DNA from: Opisthorchis felineus
Taxonomy: Eukaryota; Platyhelminthes; Trematoda; Opisthorchiida; Opisthorchiidae
Direction of reading: 5' to 3'
Assembly (NCBI GenBank): GCA_004794785.1
Contig: SJOL01005988.1
Coordinates: 45,656 to 109,655 of the forward strand
Length of the DNA stretch: 64,000 bases
Within the stretch, counting starts at the first letter, position 1. Every line of letters begins with the position of its first letter. The position numbers were made by a program, and so were the translations under genes. The notes under the pieces are model-generated. The model worked only from the letters and a program-made list of their open reading frames with translations, did no database searches and was not told where the DNA came from. Positions 36,685-47,518 of the stretch are shown here, piece by piece.

Positions 36685-39600
36685 GTTGTTATTCTCAAAA
36701 TTCATTGGTGACAGTAGTCACTTCCAAACATATTTTTTTCTTTTTTTATTCCTCGCTTATCAGTAGACCTTAGGTAGAGATGGTATATGATGCACCACAA
36801 ACTATGAATTATGGTTCATTTCTCACAAATCTTATTTAGCTCGTCTAGGGATATTCAGCTACTACCTTTCATTTTCAGTCCGTCTGATCGAGTCGAATGA
36901 TATAATCATCATCATCAGCTCGAATGATACCCTCTCTGCTTATTCAATGAGGATTCGAGTTTCATTGACAAGTACAGGTTGCCAGAAACTACGGTTGGCT
37001 ATTGCGGTTGTGTAAGAATCTTTGAAATTCGTCACCCTTTGAGCGAGTGTATGACTTGTGTCGCCAGTCCCTCATTGTTCTACTTTGACGATTTTCATCG
37101 AATCACTTTCTCTGCGTCGTGGTGGTCTGGCGAGCTGAGCCACCCATTTTGACTGGACAGTTGTCCTCTCACGAACTAAATTCCAAAGGTGTTTGACCGG
37201 TTCCTTACGGAAGGTGGTTCAAACCACTTTTGCTTTTCCGGAAATGGCGCAGTTTGTGTATGAAGTAATTTTATGGGAAAAAATTGTGTTGGCACTTGGT
37301 CGGGCGCATTCAACTATAGCCACCGCCGTAAATATATCCCGTCCAGATCGCACGAAAAGCTTCTCAAATTCTTACCTTTCATTGTAATTAGGCCGAAAGG
37401 ATAAACTTACTTACTCATTTGCTATTACTATTTGTCGGTTATTTCTGAAGCGCATGATCACAAACATAAAAACAAATGAGAGGATAGTTGTGGAAGAATG
37501 AACAGTAGAAAATTTAAAAAAAGTGGGAGCGTTTCATTCGAAGGCGTGCCGTCAGCACTTTTCAGTCAAGCGGAATAATCTCCAACGTATGTAAGAATGG
37601 TATGGAAACACACTTGTAAAGACCAACAAAGAAAGGACAAACAGGGCTGATTGCAGTTCAAGGCGCAGTAAACACTAGCACAGTGAAGACTCGCACATCA
37701 GGCACAAGGTTGCTATCATACAAGGTCAGGTGTGAAAGCCAACGGTGTATCCCAGACGACGAAGACGTTTTGCAAGTTCTCTTGCAGCCCGATTATGACG
37801 AGCACCTCCAGCGTCACGCGTGATCGGGCAGGACTTTTCCGTTGGCTACATTTTCCCCACATTGTCCACGACAGAAGTTCGTCTGGTCACCATGGTCACC
37901 CCAGGCGCTCCTAACTCTCGTCATAAGCAGGTAGCACCAGAGCTGTATACCGCGGATAAATACCCAAGGAAGCACGCATTCTAAAAACACAAACCATCGA
38001 TTAATGAAAGAGGTAGAACAAACCTCGGCCATCAAAACTGTTGTGCAGACTATCGCCCCAGGAGGCCACCATTTCTTCTTTGGTGTTCACACACGCACCT
38101 TGAACTCGAATCGGGAGGCCGAAACCCCGAACAGGCCTACCAAATGCAGGAATATTAAACGCATTGCATTGTACTCGGTAATGTGTAGACGAAAGCCCTC
38201 GGTCTGTCGGATCGAGAGGAGTGGTGAAGGCAGGACGAAGCAGGACGTGTAACACAGGGATGGCTTTCTAACAACCGTCTTGATCTAGAAATGCGAACTG
38301 GAGTGAGCGTAGTTGCAACCTTCTGCTGCATCGATCGGCAAGCGCTTTATGAAAGCACCAATCAAGAATGGATGAAACGCAATTAGGTTTCAGTTGGTCT
38401 GGTGAAGTAGGAATTGGGACCTTCTGAGTTGGCGTAGTACGGACACCACACACATACGGTAGATAACGTCCACATAATATTAAGCCGAAATACCAAGCAG
38501 GGGCGTTGGCTTTGAACCAGCAAAGCCTTCCGGGTGTGAGCTTGTTCAAATCTGGGGACTAGTTATCCGATAAACAGTTCATACGGCCAACTTCCTCGTC
38601 TGTAATTGGTTCGATCAAACTAGAGTCGAATGGCAGCACCACACGACTTGGCCGGCTATCCACATGTTTTGGAGCAAAGAGAACCTTTGCATAGTTCCTT
38701 CCAGGACCCATGGAGCACAACAGACGCTGCATTTTTCCATTTTGGGTCGTATAGTGTCTGGATGACGGCATATTTGGCTTGGCGGATCCGCTTGTGGTTG
38801 GTCAATAAAAGATTGGCTTGCTTCGAGCTGCTTCGGGAGACAAGTTTCCACATGTGTGGAAATGTCTTGGGTGTTGGCGGTCCAGAAGCGACAGGACTTG
38901 CTCCGGTGTCACGATGCCACATTGCAACCGTTTGGAAAATTCCAGAAGTTCTACACTGTGGAGTGAACTGTCAGAATTGGATTCCATGTGTGACGTGGTG
39001 CGATTAACGTTTGAACCAGAAGCTGTAGTTCTCAGAGTCTGAAAAATGTGGATTCCTTTGGTCGATGGTTTGGACAGATCCACTAGATGACAATTTGTTC
39101 AGCTTTGCTTGCCAGCTGAGCACACGCAACCTGGTGATGATACTGATAACCAGGGAGGTATTGCTACACTCCCACGAACAGCGCAGTGTGCACGTCACAA
39201 GACATATATAACTAGTCAGCCAGGCGCAACAGTGACTGTGATTCTTGTTGGGACCAGCCTGCACAGGAATTCTTCACTCGGCTAAGCTCATCTGCATTGT
39301 GCTGCATTGGACCTGAGTGTCGGCGGTGTTTACCCAGACCAATTTTCATCGGAAAAAGGAGAGAGCAGTTGGAGCATAACAACTGGCAGTCCACGTTCAT
39401 GCCAACACTTTCATGGACGTGAACTCAACAGCGGACTACCAAACCAGCTTTCGATCTGCAAGGCTTACCATAGTCCTAATACATGAGCGCCACAATTCTC
39501 CTGTGTAGTGGTTGGAGGCAGCAGCTTGATCGTCCTTTTCGCTGTCGAAAGTAACCAGTACTTCGAAACCAAACAGGATGTTTGACCTTAGCTCACTCAG

Positions 39601-40236
39601 ACTGACGTCCGGGCTACCCGGTCGGCACCTAGAGGAGGTGGTTCAGCCAGCCGAACACTTGCTGTTGCTACCGTGGGTACCACTACTAAATGTTGCCATA
39701 ATTAATATCAAAACCACGGACTACTAATCAGGATTGCTACTTCTCTCTTACCACTACTGCTATCAAGAAGTGTGTCTTGTGCACAAGTGAATAAAAACAG
39801 TCACCAATCCTCAAATGAACAATTGAACAAATGCAAAATAATTGTCACATCTGACGTGGGTATAGGAAAGAATTTAGCGATTCTTGCGTTTGACCTGCCC
39901 AAGAGATTCCCCCAAAATGAGTGATTTTGGTTCTTGATGAGTGTAAACGTTCTCATCTTTATTGTAATAGTTTCTCTGTCATGAATAGGATGTCCGTACA
40001 CTGGTCCAAGACATCCCAGAAAATCCGTTTTGAAGTCAGTCTTTGGTCCATATTCCTCTCGCGGGAAACACAACCTTGACTTCTGGGACCACTCTACTTG
40101 AGATTTGCACACCTTAAAGACTGACCCCTCTAATGATCCACCTTGTAGTAATACTGATAGAATCTGAATGAACATAGATGGATTTGTTCAGCTGATCACC
40201 CGTACATTCTAAAGTTTGCTTCTTTTTGCATTTCAG
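36685..40236. other. Intron carrying an antisense R2-type retrotransposon
   Basis: Contains the decayed R2-type element described at 38001-39400 (minus) and possibly its flanks to 37700 and 39650. The rest, including the 124-codon minus frame at 39801-40175, is unassigned. Confidence 0.6.
38001..39400 (-). mobile_element. Decayed R2-type non-LTR retrotransposon
   Basis: Read on the minus strand in order: an N-terminal C2H2 zinc finger (CSNC...GLGKHRRH, about 39320-39390), then WSQQESQSLLRLAD, a linker with KYAVIQTLYD...AASVVL (about 38700-38770) typical of the R2 pre-RT region, then RT segments LAWYF-like APAWYFGLILCGRYLP, RTTPTQKVPIPTSPDQLKP and SSILDWCFHKALADR (38268-38549), and a poorly preserved continuation to about 38001. 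Frameshifts and stops break it throughout; no RT catalytic YxDD or C-terminal endonuclease is visible. R2-clade elements usually target 28S rDNA; here it sits in a semaphorin intron. The R2-clade call rests on the single C2H2 finger plus the RT layout. Confidence 0.78.
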
Positions 40237-40758
40237 AAAACACAGAAATAGCCTCCCTACCTTCGCAAGAGCTCACAATAGGCGTTCTAGGACATTGGTC
40301 AAACTGGGGTTCTTGGTCCGTTTGCAACCAAGGATGTGTTCCTCCTGTTGGCGTTCTAGCTCCGGTTGCTGACAAACTGGATAAGACCCAATATTCCGTG
40401 CCACTTTACCTCCACGGAAACGTTCAGTCAAGGCAACGCAGCTGTTTGTTTGCAGAGATATCACGGTGCCCTGGTGGACTGGCTCGCTCAACAGAGACTA
40501 GGAGCTGTCCACCGGTCCCCGCGTGTCATACGGGCTGGTCGTGTTGGTCTATCTGGTCACCTTGTACAGGGCCGGATAAAGCGTTGTCAAACTCAAACAG
40601 GTGTGAATGGCGAGTAGGTGGTTGGCGCAAGCGTGTTCGTCAGTGTGTAGTCGGTCAAACCGACTGGCTTAATAACCGAGAGGCCTCATGCCTAGGGGCT
40701 TTCGAAGAGTCTGTCAAGTGCCCCTTTATGGTTGGCGGTGAAACTGATTGCGTTAACC
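40237..40758 (+). CDS. SEMA5: Semaphorin-5 exon: thrombospondin repeats 5 and 6
   Basis: Encodes two TSRs. The first is VLGHWSNWGSWSVCNQGC with a long insert before QSRQRSCLFAEISRCPGG and SCPPVPAC. The second is TGWSCWSIWSPCTGPDK, then GGWRKRVRQC and KCPF...DCVN. WSCWSxWSPC is the exact signature of the penultimate class 5 repeat. The acceptor is GCATTTCAG before 40237. The donor AAC C|GTGAGT at 40759 leaves phase 1; if that intron is kept, the frame stops five codons later. Most of this exon is an uninterrupted 174-codon frame. Confidence 0.96.
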
Positions 40759-43137
40759 GTGAGTGTGTTTTGTAAATGGTGCATTAACTTCGTTGTTGAA
40801 TAATTTGAATCCCGAAAACTGACGTAATTTTGAAGGATGACATTCCAGAGCAATCAAACCAGCGTCCCTTCTCCTGTTATGGGGAAAGGCAGTGTACCGA
40901 GAGCCACCCCGCCAAATATTCAAGTTCATAAAAATTGGGATAACTTGCACAAAATATGCCTTTGGGAGGCAGTTTTATTTTGCATTTTTTCTACTTTGGG
41001 AACAATGATCACAAGACAAATGTAGATTGATTATGCACACACTCTGATGCAGGTGAAATTTACCTCGTTTTATTCACCCCTGCCTCATGCTCAACATCAT
41101 GGAGCACCTGGGTGATCTCGGGTGTAATGTATGTAATGGGTATCTGGACGGAATCGTGTTCCAGTCAACTGAGTCCTACCTCCAAAGAAGTTTGTCCCTG
41201 TACATTCTCGGGTGTGTTTCAGAAGTTGAGGCGATTTCTAGCAGACATGCCCTGAAGTCGGTAGGGATCACCACAACTTGCAGCCCGATCAAAGCATCCT
41301 TTAGGGCCTGTAAGGTCCGGTGCGTTAGGGAACGCAGCAATCAAAAAGACAGTCATTCTGAAACATGCAGAAATACTGATATGCGCCCAACGTCCTGTCA
41401 GTGGAAACAAATTTACTGGAGAAACAGAATGAGGTGAAAGTGACCCAAATCACATACATTTGCGTTGAGTCTTGTTGTCCAAATTTATCCAGTCATATGA
41501 ATTCAAAACACATTTTAAGAGTTTCTTCTGCTAGCGTGTATGGTATTTTTGAGGCACTGAAAATGATAGCTATTGATTCGTTACTTTTTTTTTAAATAGA
41601 ATAGGGGTTTTCGCGTGCTTAAGGGTTATTTTCAAGATTATGTCCATCGTTTGTCCTTAAATAAAAGTGAGTTTTATCGATACTGGTACCAGTTTAGGCT
41701 ATCAGGCCCTTTCAGATGTCGGGGTACTTGAGAAAGATGCTTTGTTGTTTGGAGTTTGTCTGTTAATGGTCGTTCTTAAATTTAAAATGGTGGAACATAA
41801 ACATACATGTCACTAAAGCACTTGCTGACTTTTGGGTTTCTGATGTAAACAGCCACAGAGATTTTCAGGCTCTGTAACCGTCTTTGGGTATTTTTACTTC
41901 ATATGACCGTTGGAAACAAGTGCAAGCGCTAGATACGTGCTAATTAGTATTTCTCAAGCTTTTCCTTAGCTTAATCTAAATTCACGGACTTAACGACTTA
42001 ACGGAACCCATTGAACCACGAAAATGCATTCAACTAGTAGATGGGATATATTTTGCCCACTGTCACTGTAGTTCTGCACACCATGGTAAAACTGTTCGAA
42101 AAAGCATTGCATCGCATCTGATTTATTGACTTGTAGCTGTCCGAGCCCTGTCGCACTTCGAAATTATTTAAAAACAACATCTGGGGGACTTACATATCAG
42201 AGCTGCCTTTCTTTCTTTGAAAACAGAGTCTGATACCGTGCAGTTTAAGGCCCAAAAATTTGCAAAGGCCTAGAGCGGGCCTTGGATGACATCCTTCATA
42301 GATTGAGCAATCGATGTGTGTTCACTTCAGAATACCTATTCTTTAGTTTAGTCTCGCATTTTGTGATGTGAAATGTACTGGTAACACGGTTCCTCTAACT
42401 TATTTGATGTCCCATTATTTCATGGTATCCATAAGAAACGACTTTCAACTTGTTAAGATCCTGCCAAATGTACTTAGCTGGAGTGGTGACATTTACTTAT
42501 AGTTGTACTTGGACGGAGGTAAACGAACCAGCAACCTGGTTGACATTTTAAGTAACCACACCAGACACTGCGGAAATTTTTCGATTTTTCATCCAGTTCC
42601 CTTTTTTGGATGGCTTAATCTAAGTATGAAGCCATTTTGCGTCTCCCAGTTGCTAGATTTTCTTATTGTCCTCAAGTACGAGGGTCTTACTTGCTGCATT
42701 TTTTTTGTGGAGTACAAGAATTTCGACTTGTTATGAGCTTGAAATTATCAGTAAGTCACTCTCAAGAAAAAATAAGGTTCTAACAACAAGATGTGACCAA
42801 GAATGATCAGTAGAACGTGTTTTTTTGTTACCAGTGACCATACCCCTGGAAATCTTGACTATACTTGCCCCTGCCAAACAGATCAGCAGCTACCTGATCA
42901 AGTACCAGTGTGATTAGCTCCCATGCAGAAAGGACACAGCGTCACTCATCGTTTAATTGCGGAAACCACATCACGTATTGACTGGCTGCTACAGTTGCAA
43001 CTTCTCACAAGGAAGCCTCACACATCATTTGAAGTTATCCTTCCTCTGAGTTACTTATCGATCGATGGTGTAAGCACTGTTGTATTCAAATTGGTAAAAA
43101 TAATCTAGAATTGGTCGTTACTCTGTTGTCCTTTCAG
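40759..43137. other. Intron; nothing recognised
   Basis: About 2.4 kb without supported features. Confidence 0.6.
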
Positions 43138-43401
43138 ATGGACGTGCTACCTGGAGTGGCTGGTCACAATGGTCTTCTTGCGAATCGGAACTTGTGGTGG
43201 AGGACTTTAGTGTGAAAAATTATGAAGACCAAGAGACCAAAGAATACTACAAACCAGCATACTTTCGTTCGAGGATACGACGATGTACATCGCCGCCAGG
43301 TCCGACCGGTATCCTGCCCGAATCGGTTGGTCTCGGAAGCTGTTTCGGTCCATGGAAGCAGCAACAAACTTGTGCGTCCAGTGCACTACAGTTGGCCGTA
43401 G
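43138..43401 (+). CDS. SEMA5: Semaphorin-5 exon: thrombospondin repeat 7
   Basis: Encodes GRATWSGWSQWSSCESELVV, an acidic insert, then FRSRIRRCTSPP, SCFGPWKQQQTC and SALQLAV. The WSxWSxWSSC ladder and RxRxRxC are intact; it is the membrane-proximal repeat. The acceptor is CCTTTCAG before 43138; the donor GTA G|GTAAGC at 43402 is in phase 1. Retaining the next intron would stop the frame after three codons. Confidence 0.95.
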
Positions 43402-45026
43402 GTAAGCCTCACTGATCTGATAATTTCGCTGGTTAAACTAAATCCAACACACTTTTCTGTCTTTGCAATCTAACTGACTAACACAAATATTATGGCCTGG
43501 CCAAAATATATGTCATTTGAGGGAGAAACAACAAACTGCCAGATTTTCAGGTCTTGCTGTCTTCAGGTCATGATCTTCCCTCTGTCCTGCAGAAAAAGTA
43601 GGAGGACAAGGCACGGTTTGTTTCTACTTTTTTCGTGGATTTGGTTATGATAATAACAGTCCGCAAAACAAGCTCTTCTGATTGGGGGGCATCTTACTGA
43701 AGCTGTAATGAAATGCCCAGCGTCATCCCCGTACAGGACAAGGTCACATTAATTTTTATCTCTCTTATTTACTCCCCTAGGTTAATTACCCCATAAAGGT
43801 GTTGTTTTCTTCAGCGTGGCAATGACAAGCCACCGAACTCATGCGGAACACACGTTTATCATTATAATGACTCGGAAGTTCTAACAAGTTATTGGAGCTA
43901 TGTGTTTTGCCTGGCAGTGTTGGATTAAATGGATCCTGAAATAATGTTCGCTCAGTATCCATAAAACTTCAGTGGTTCTGTTATTTTCAGTTTGTTGTTG
44001 TTTCAGTATCTCTGGGCTCTTAAGTTCAACTATGGAAGAATTTCCATGACGATCAAATTAACTGATTGAGCACAAATAGCATATGCCAAGAGGCCCCAAT
44101 TAAGAAAGTGTATCACTAGGATTTGACCTTTCTGAACTTCGAGTGTGCTTATGAAAGGTAGAATGGTTGATGATCATGTCAGAAGATTCGGTAATTTTCA
44201 TGTGAGATTTCCTCCTGTCAGTGTATTCAATCTCTTCGCACTGTTAATAATCTACAGGTAGCTCAGAGGAGGAATATTTTCAGAAAATGAGTGAAACTTC
44301 TATCTGAAACTTCTATCTATCTGGTCACTCGAGTATCCAGTCAGTACGTGACCATGTGATGCGGTGTCTCTGAGTGAATGATGAGTGGTGCTATATTTTG
44401 TCTAAGTTAGACCTAATCGCACTGCTGTTCAGCCGTTCGTGGCGGGACGATTAGGTGTTCGAACAACCGACCGAGAAATCGCGGTTTCGTGAGGTGTGCG
44501 CTGTCCATGATTCCCAATAAGGATAAAGCGTCTTTTGAACAAGACGAAATTTCAGTTGGAGGGAGAAAGTTGGCTGTCTATTTTTTGCGTGCATTATAGC
44601 TAGTCGGGAAAAGAAGATTCAGCAGAACCAATTGTCTTCGCCAATTTACAATCAAATCTCCGTAAAAGCACGGTAGTTATTTTCCACTTGGATTCTTAGA
44701 TGAAGAGAAGTGGTGGAGCATTCTTTCTAATAGAATTTGCACACACCTCACGGTGGAGAAAGCCTCTACCGGAACTGCCTTAATTATTGATTGGTCGGAA
44801 TATGGTTTAATTCCACGACAGGAGCGCCTCACAGACCTAACTTAGTAGGACTATGCTTAGTTTCGAGGGTCTTTGAAGGTGGCAGCGCATTCATTCGTGA
44901 TTCATTTGAAATCGGCTTACCCACCAAAAAGTGAGTTTTCTCGTTTTCAACACAATTTGCTGTATCTTCAGTGTTCTGTCGCACGTTTTTAAGTCGACTG
45001 TTTATCCATATTTTCTGTCTTTTCAG
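43402..45026. other. Intron with a tRNA/hammerhead SINE
   Basis: Holds the family-2 SINE copy at 44320-44540. Nothing else recognised. Confidence 0.6.
44320..44540 (+). mobile_element. tRNA-derived SINE, family 2, copy A
   Basis: Shares with 53395-53625 the blocks GGTG(G)CTATAT.TTGTC, CAGCC...TGGC, a Ser/Leu-tRNA-like core (GGCGGGACGATTAGGTGTTCG with a decayed B box GCGGTTTCGTGAGG), and TGATTCCCAATAAGGA. The last block lies in a hammerhead remnant (44495-44535): UGAUUCCCAAUAAGGAU, AAA, GCGUC. This resembles the Sm-alpha hammerhead with its CCCAAAUAGGAC hairpin (recalled). Confidence 0.65.
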
Positions 45027-46285
45027 CGAAGACCATTTCAAAAAACAATGATGACAAATTCACTGGACTTCAGCTTTTTTTGGTTGGGCTGATTTCCTTC
45101 ATACTGACATCCCTAATTACTGGATTGTCTCTTCTAATTTACCATTGTTTATGGGCCAAACAGTGGAAAACAAAACATAAAACACCCAGGACGGGTTATT
45201 ACTACAATGAGACTTCAGAAGGGAATGAAAGGGATGAGCAGACAGACCCACTTGTGACAAATCCAAACCTATTTGGCATCACCACCAATTATGTACTAAG
45301 TGAACCCACAGCGATGCCGTTCACAGGACCCCCGAAACCAATTCTCTCTTTACCACCCAGTGTGAAATCGGACATTCTGACCACTGGAATCAAACGACCG
45401 CATTCCAAACGTGGACATGCTAGTAATGTTATCTACGACTCGGTAGCATCTCAAGACTTACCAACATTCTTCAGTTATCCAGACGGGACATATCTAACAG
45501 AAAATTACACTGAAAACGCGTTGGACCAAGGTATGTCTTATCTTCAAGATCAGTCTCAACCTGGAAACCGTAGCTACTGGAGCCTGCCAAAAGCGAAAAA
45601 AAGAATACCGCCAATTTTGACGGAACAAGATGAGCGGGCGGGTGAGTCAGATGAGTCAACTGATCGAGACCACACAAACTCTCAATCTTTGGACGCACGA
45701 AAATGGCCGAATCCAGTGAAAAGCGGGCAACCATTCTGCATGCGAAAAGATTCAATAAACAAGCAAACCACTGGTGAAAACGTAGAGCATTCATCGGCCT
45801 ATCATTATGTGGACTACCACAAACAACAATTGCCTTCTGTTCGGCCTAAGTATGATAATACCATTGGCTCGGAAGTGGACCATTTTACCAAGGGTCCAGA
45901 ATCCGTTAATGGAGAAGATCCTTTCTCACGTCTTTCCAATTCCAGTTCAAGGTTTACGACGAATTCGCGACTTGAGGACATCAGTCGTTCCAGCCGCAGT
46001 TCTACTTTCACCGATGGTGCCGCAAGGAAGCGAACTTCGAGTCCCCCAAGTGTCATCCCACCAGAGATGCCTGTATTATCTCTCCGGTATGCTGATGTCT
46101 CATGCAACAGAAGGCAAGACCATCCATCCAATGATTCCTCTATTGACTGGAACCTTGGAAACGGATCCACACGAAGTGGGTTATACTCCGTATGCCTCGA
46201 GCGACCGTCGAACCCACATTTGCGTGAACCCTCCGGACATAGCTCAACTCCGTCTGATAGAGAGCTTAACACTAATAATCACTGA
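45027..46285 (+). CDS. SEMA5: Semaphorin-5 terminal exon: transmembrane helix and long cytoplasmic tail
   Basis: Starts KTISKNNDDKFTGLQ, then a single hydrophobic helix LFLVGLISFILTSLITGLSL continuing LIYHCLW (about 45074-45155). A basic stop-transfer KQWKTKHK follows, then roughly 375 hydrophilic residues rich in Ser, Thr, Pro, Asn and Asp with several Tyr. Vertebrate class 5 tails are about 80 residues, so this tail is greatly extended. It contains no domain I recognise and no PDZ-binding terminus (ends TNNH). The acceptor is GTCTTTTCAG before 45027, phase 1; the stop is TGA at 46283-46285. A 226-codon frame overlapping in another register is a shadow. Confidence 0.95.
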
Positions 46286-46408
46286 TGCCTTCGTGCTCAC
46301 CGTTGACAGCACTAGCTACGCTGTCTCTCATAAACAGACAACTCCCCATTTCCTGTATCTGCTTGACCATACCCTTTTTGTTTCCTTTGTTTCATGCATA
46401 CTTTGTAG

Positions 46409-46414
46409 AATAAA
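46409..46414 (+). terminator. Polyadenylation signal AATAAA (proximal)
   Basis: Exact AATAAA about 124 bases after the stop codon. Confidence 0.6.
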
Positions 46415-46482
46415 TATTCCGATATCGCTTTATGATGCACATTTGTGTGATATGAATTGGTCTTGTAGGATTATTTTGCCTG

Positions 46483-46488
46483 AATAAA
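46483..46488 (+). terminator. Polyadenylation signal AATAAA (distal)
   Basis: Exact AATAAA about 200 bases after the stop codon, followed by T-rich sequence. Confidence 0.65.
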
Positions 46489-46559
46489 CATTATTGTTAA
46501 AATGGAAAACCTGCCTACCAATAAACGCATTAATGGCTGTCCGAATTTTGATGAAACTG

Positions 46560-46940
46560 GGTTCGATGTTTGCGACAAATACCAAAAATGTACACGTGAT
46601 GCAGCTTCCCACTCTAATCCAGCCATCGCTCGGCGAATCAGTAACGAGGCAATTAGAAAGCGGGTTTTTTGTTGTGCAACGGTTACTTCCATCAAAGAAT
46701 GTGTCCAGAACCAGAAGCTACGTTGGTTAGACTATGTATTGTGCATATCGAACCATCGTTTGGAAAAGACAATGCTGTTTTCCGTGCCCACTTCAGAGTA
46801 GCGCAATCAGAGAGGTGGCTAACCTTTGAACTGGCAGAGCAGTGTTGTCGATGCGACTCGCATTCCAGGATGGGGACCGCGCGATCCCCATAGAGCCTGG
46901 TTAGAGACGTTACAAGATATAGTCAGTAATCGGTATCAAT
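46560..46940 (+). mobile_element. RTE-type retrotransposon, 3' end remnant
   Basis: Translates in pieces to RRISNEAIRKRVFCCATVTS, QKLRWLDYVLCISNHRLEK, LFSVP, then after frame breaks RIPGWGPRDPHRAWLETLQD. These are the C-terminal motifs of trematode RTE-type ORFs (RWLGHVLRMP...GWGPRD..WLETL, recalled). It begins within about 75 bases of the semaphorin polyadenylation signal. Confidence 0.8.
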
Positions 46941-47084
46941 AGATTTCTTGTTGTCAATTTATAGCCAGATCTCCTGAATAGTGCCTGTAAGCAACTTGGA
47001 ATGATTGTGGTAGGCTAGCATTAAGTCCATTACCTGTCCACTTTTACTCTTTCCTTCACCATAAGACTTTCAAATAAATCATGG

Positions 47085-47240
47085 TTGTACCGCAGCGAAG
47101 AAACACAGTTGAACACTGATGTTATGCTGTCGATGATGATGATAAGGATGATGCAGGTGAAACATACAGCACTGAAGGGTAGCCGGTAAGGTAAAAAAAA
47201 ATTGAAGAGAGCATGTAGGGCACAATGAGATAGGGCCACG
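47085..47240 (+). repeat. Dispersed repeat, copy 2 (see 9265-9400)
   Basis: Ordered similarity to 9265-9400, including CGCAGCGAAG and ATGCTGTCGATGATGATGAT. The minus frame across it (47030-47299) is not considered a gene. Confidence 0.4.
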
Positions 47241-47518
47241 GTGACGTCATTCCCGTGGTAAATATTTTCAGCACCCCGTTTTATTCGGCAGTTCTCCACC
47301 TGATATGACTCTTCTGATAGTTCACTTTGCCACGCGAGCAGAGCCAGTCGTCAACACTAGAAGTATGGGAATCCAAATCTTAGGGAAAATGATGAGATGG
47401 TATGCCAAGTGATAGAGAACTAATTCATAGAAAAGTTTTAATTTGAGCTTCTTTCGGAGACCTTGCGTGACATAGGAGATTGTCACTATCTACATTTCAT
47501 ACTGTTATCCCTTGACAG

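Larger units (their letters stand above)
4344..46285 (+). other. SEMA5: Class 5 semaphorin gene model (13 coding exons)
   Basis: This is the overall gene span. Joining 4344-4475, 8074-8220, 13880-14111, 15740-16118, 17108-17240, 22283-22648, 25209-25683, 28097-28345, 30265-30492, 36469-36684, 40237-40758, 43138-43401 and 45027-46285 gives 4602 nt with every splice phase matching and one terminal stop. The order sema, PSI, seven thrombospondin type 1 repeats, transmembrane helix and cytoplasmic tail is diagnostic of class 5 semaphorins, transmembrane ligands of plexins that guide axons and cells. Even the odd fourth repeat (WTEW, no WSxC) and the degenerate CxC-type first repeat match the vertebrate order. 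The 5' end is incomplete: no signal peptide was found, and a candidate upstream exon lies at 1408-1552. Identification is from recalled family features, not a database search. Confidence 0.93.
46286..46510 (+). other. SEMA5: Semaphorin-5 3' UTR
   Basis: A short AT-rich 3' UTR with two AATAAA hexamers. It must end before or at the retrotransposon remnant beginning near 46560. The end point is inferred from the second signal. Confidence 0.6.

Noticed and set aside
39801..40175. 124-codon minus-strand intronic frame
   Set aside because: No domain; could not be tied to the nearby R2-type element.
45814..46272. 152-codon minus-strand frame
   Set aside because: Antisense shadow of the semaphorin tail exon, without domain or splice support.
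45807..46487. 226-codon plus-strand frame overlapping the terminal semaphorin exon
   Set aside because: It lies in a different register over sequence whose correct frame is fixed by the splice phase and transmembrane helix; its residues look random.
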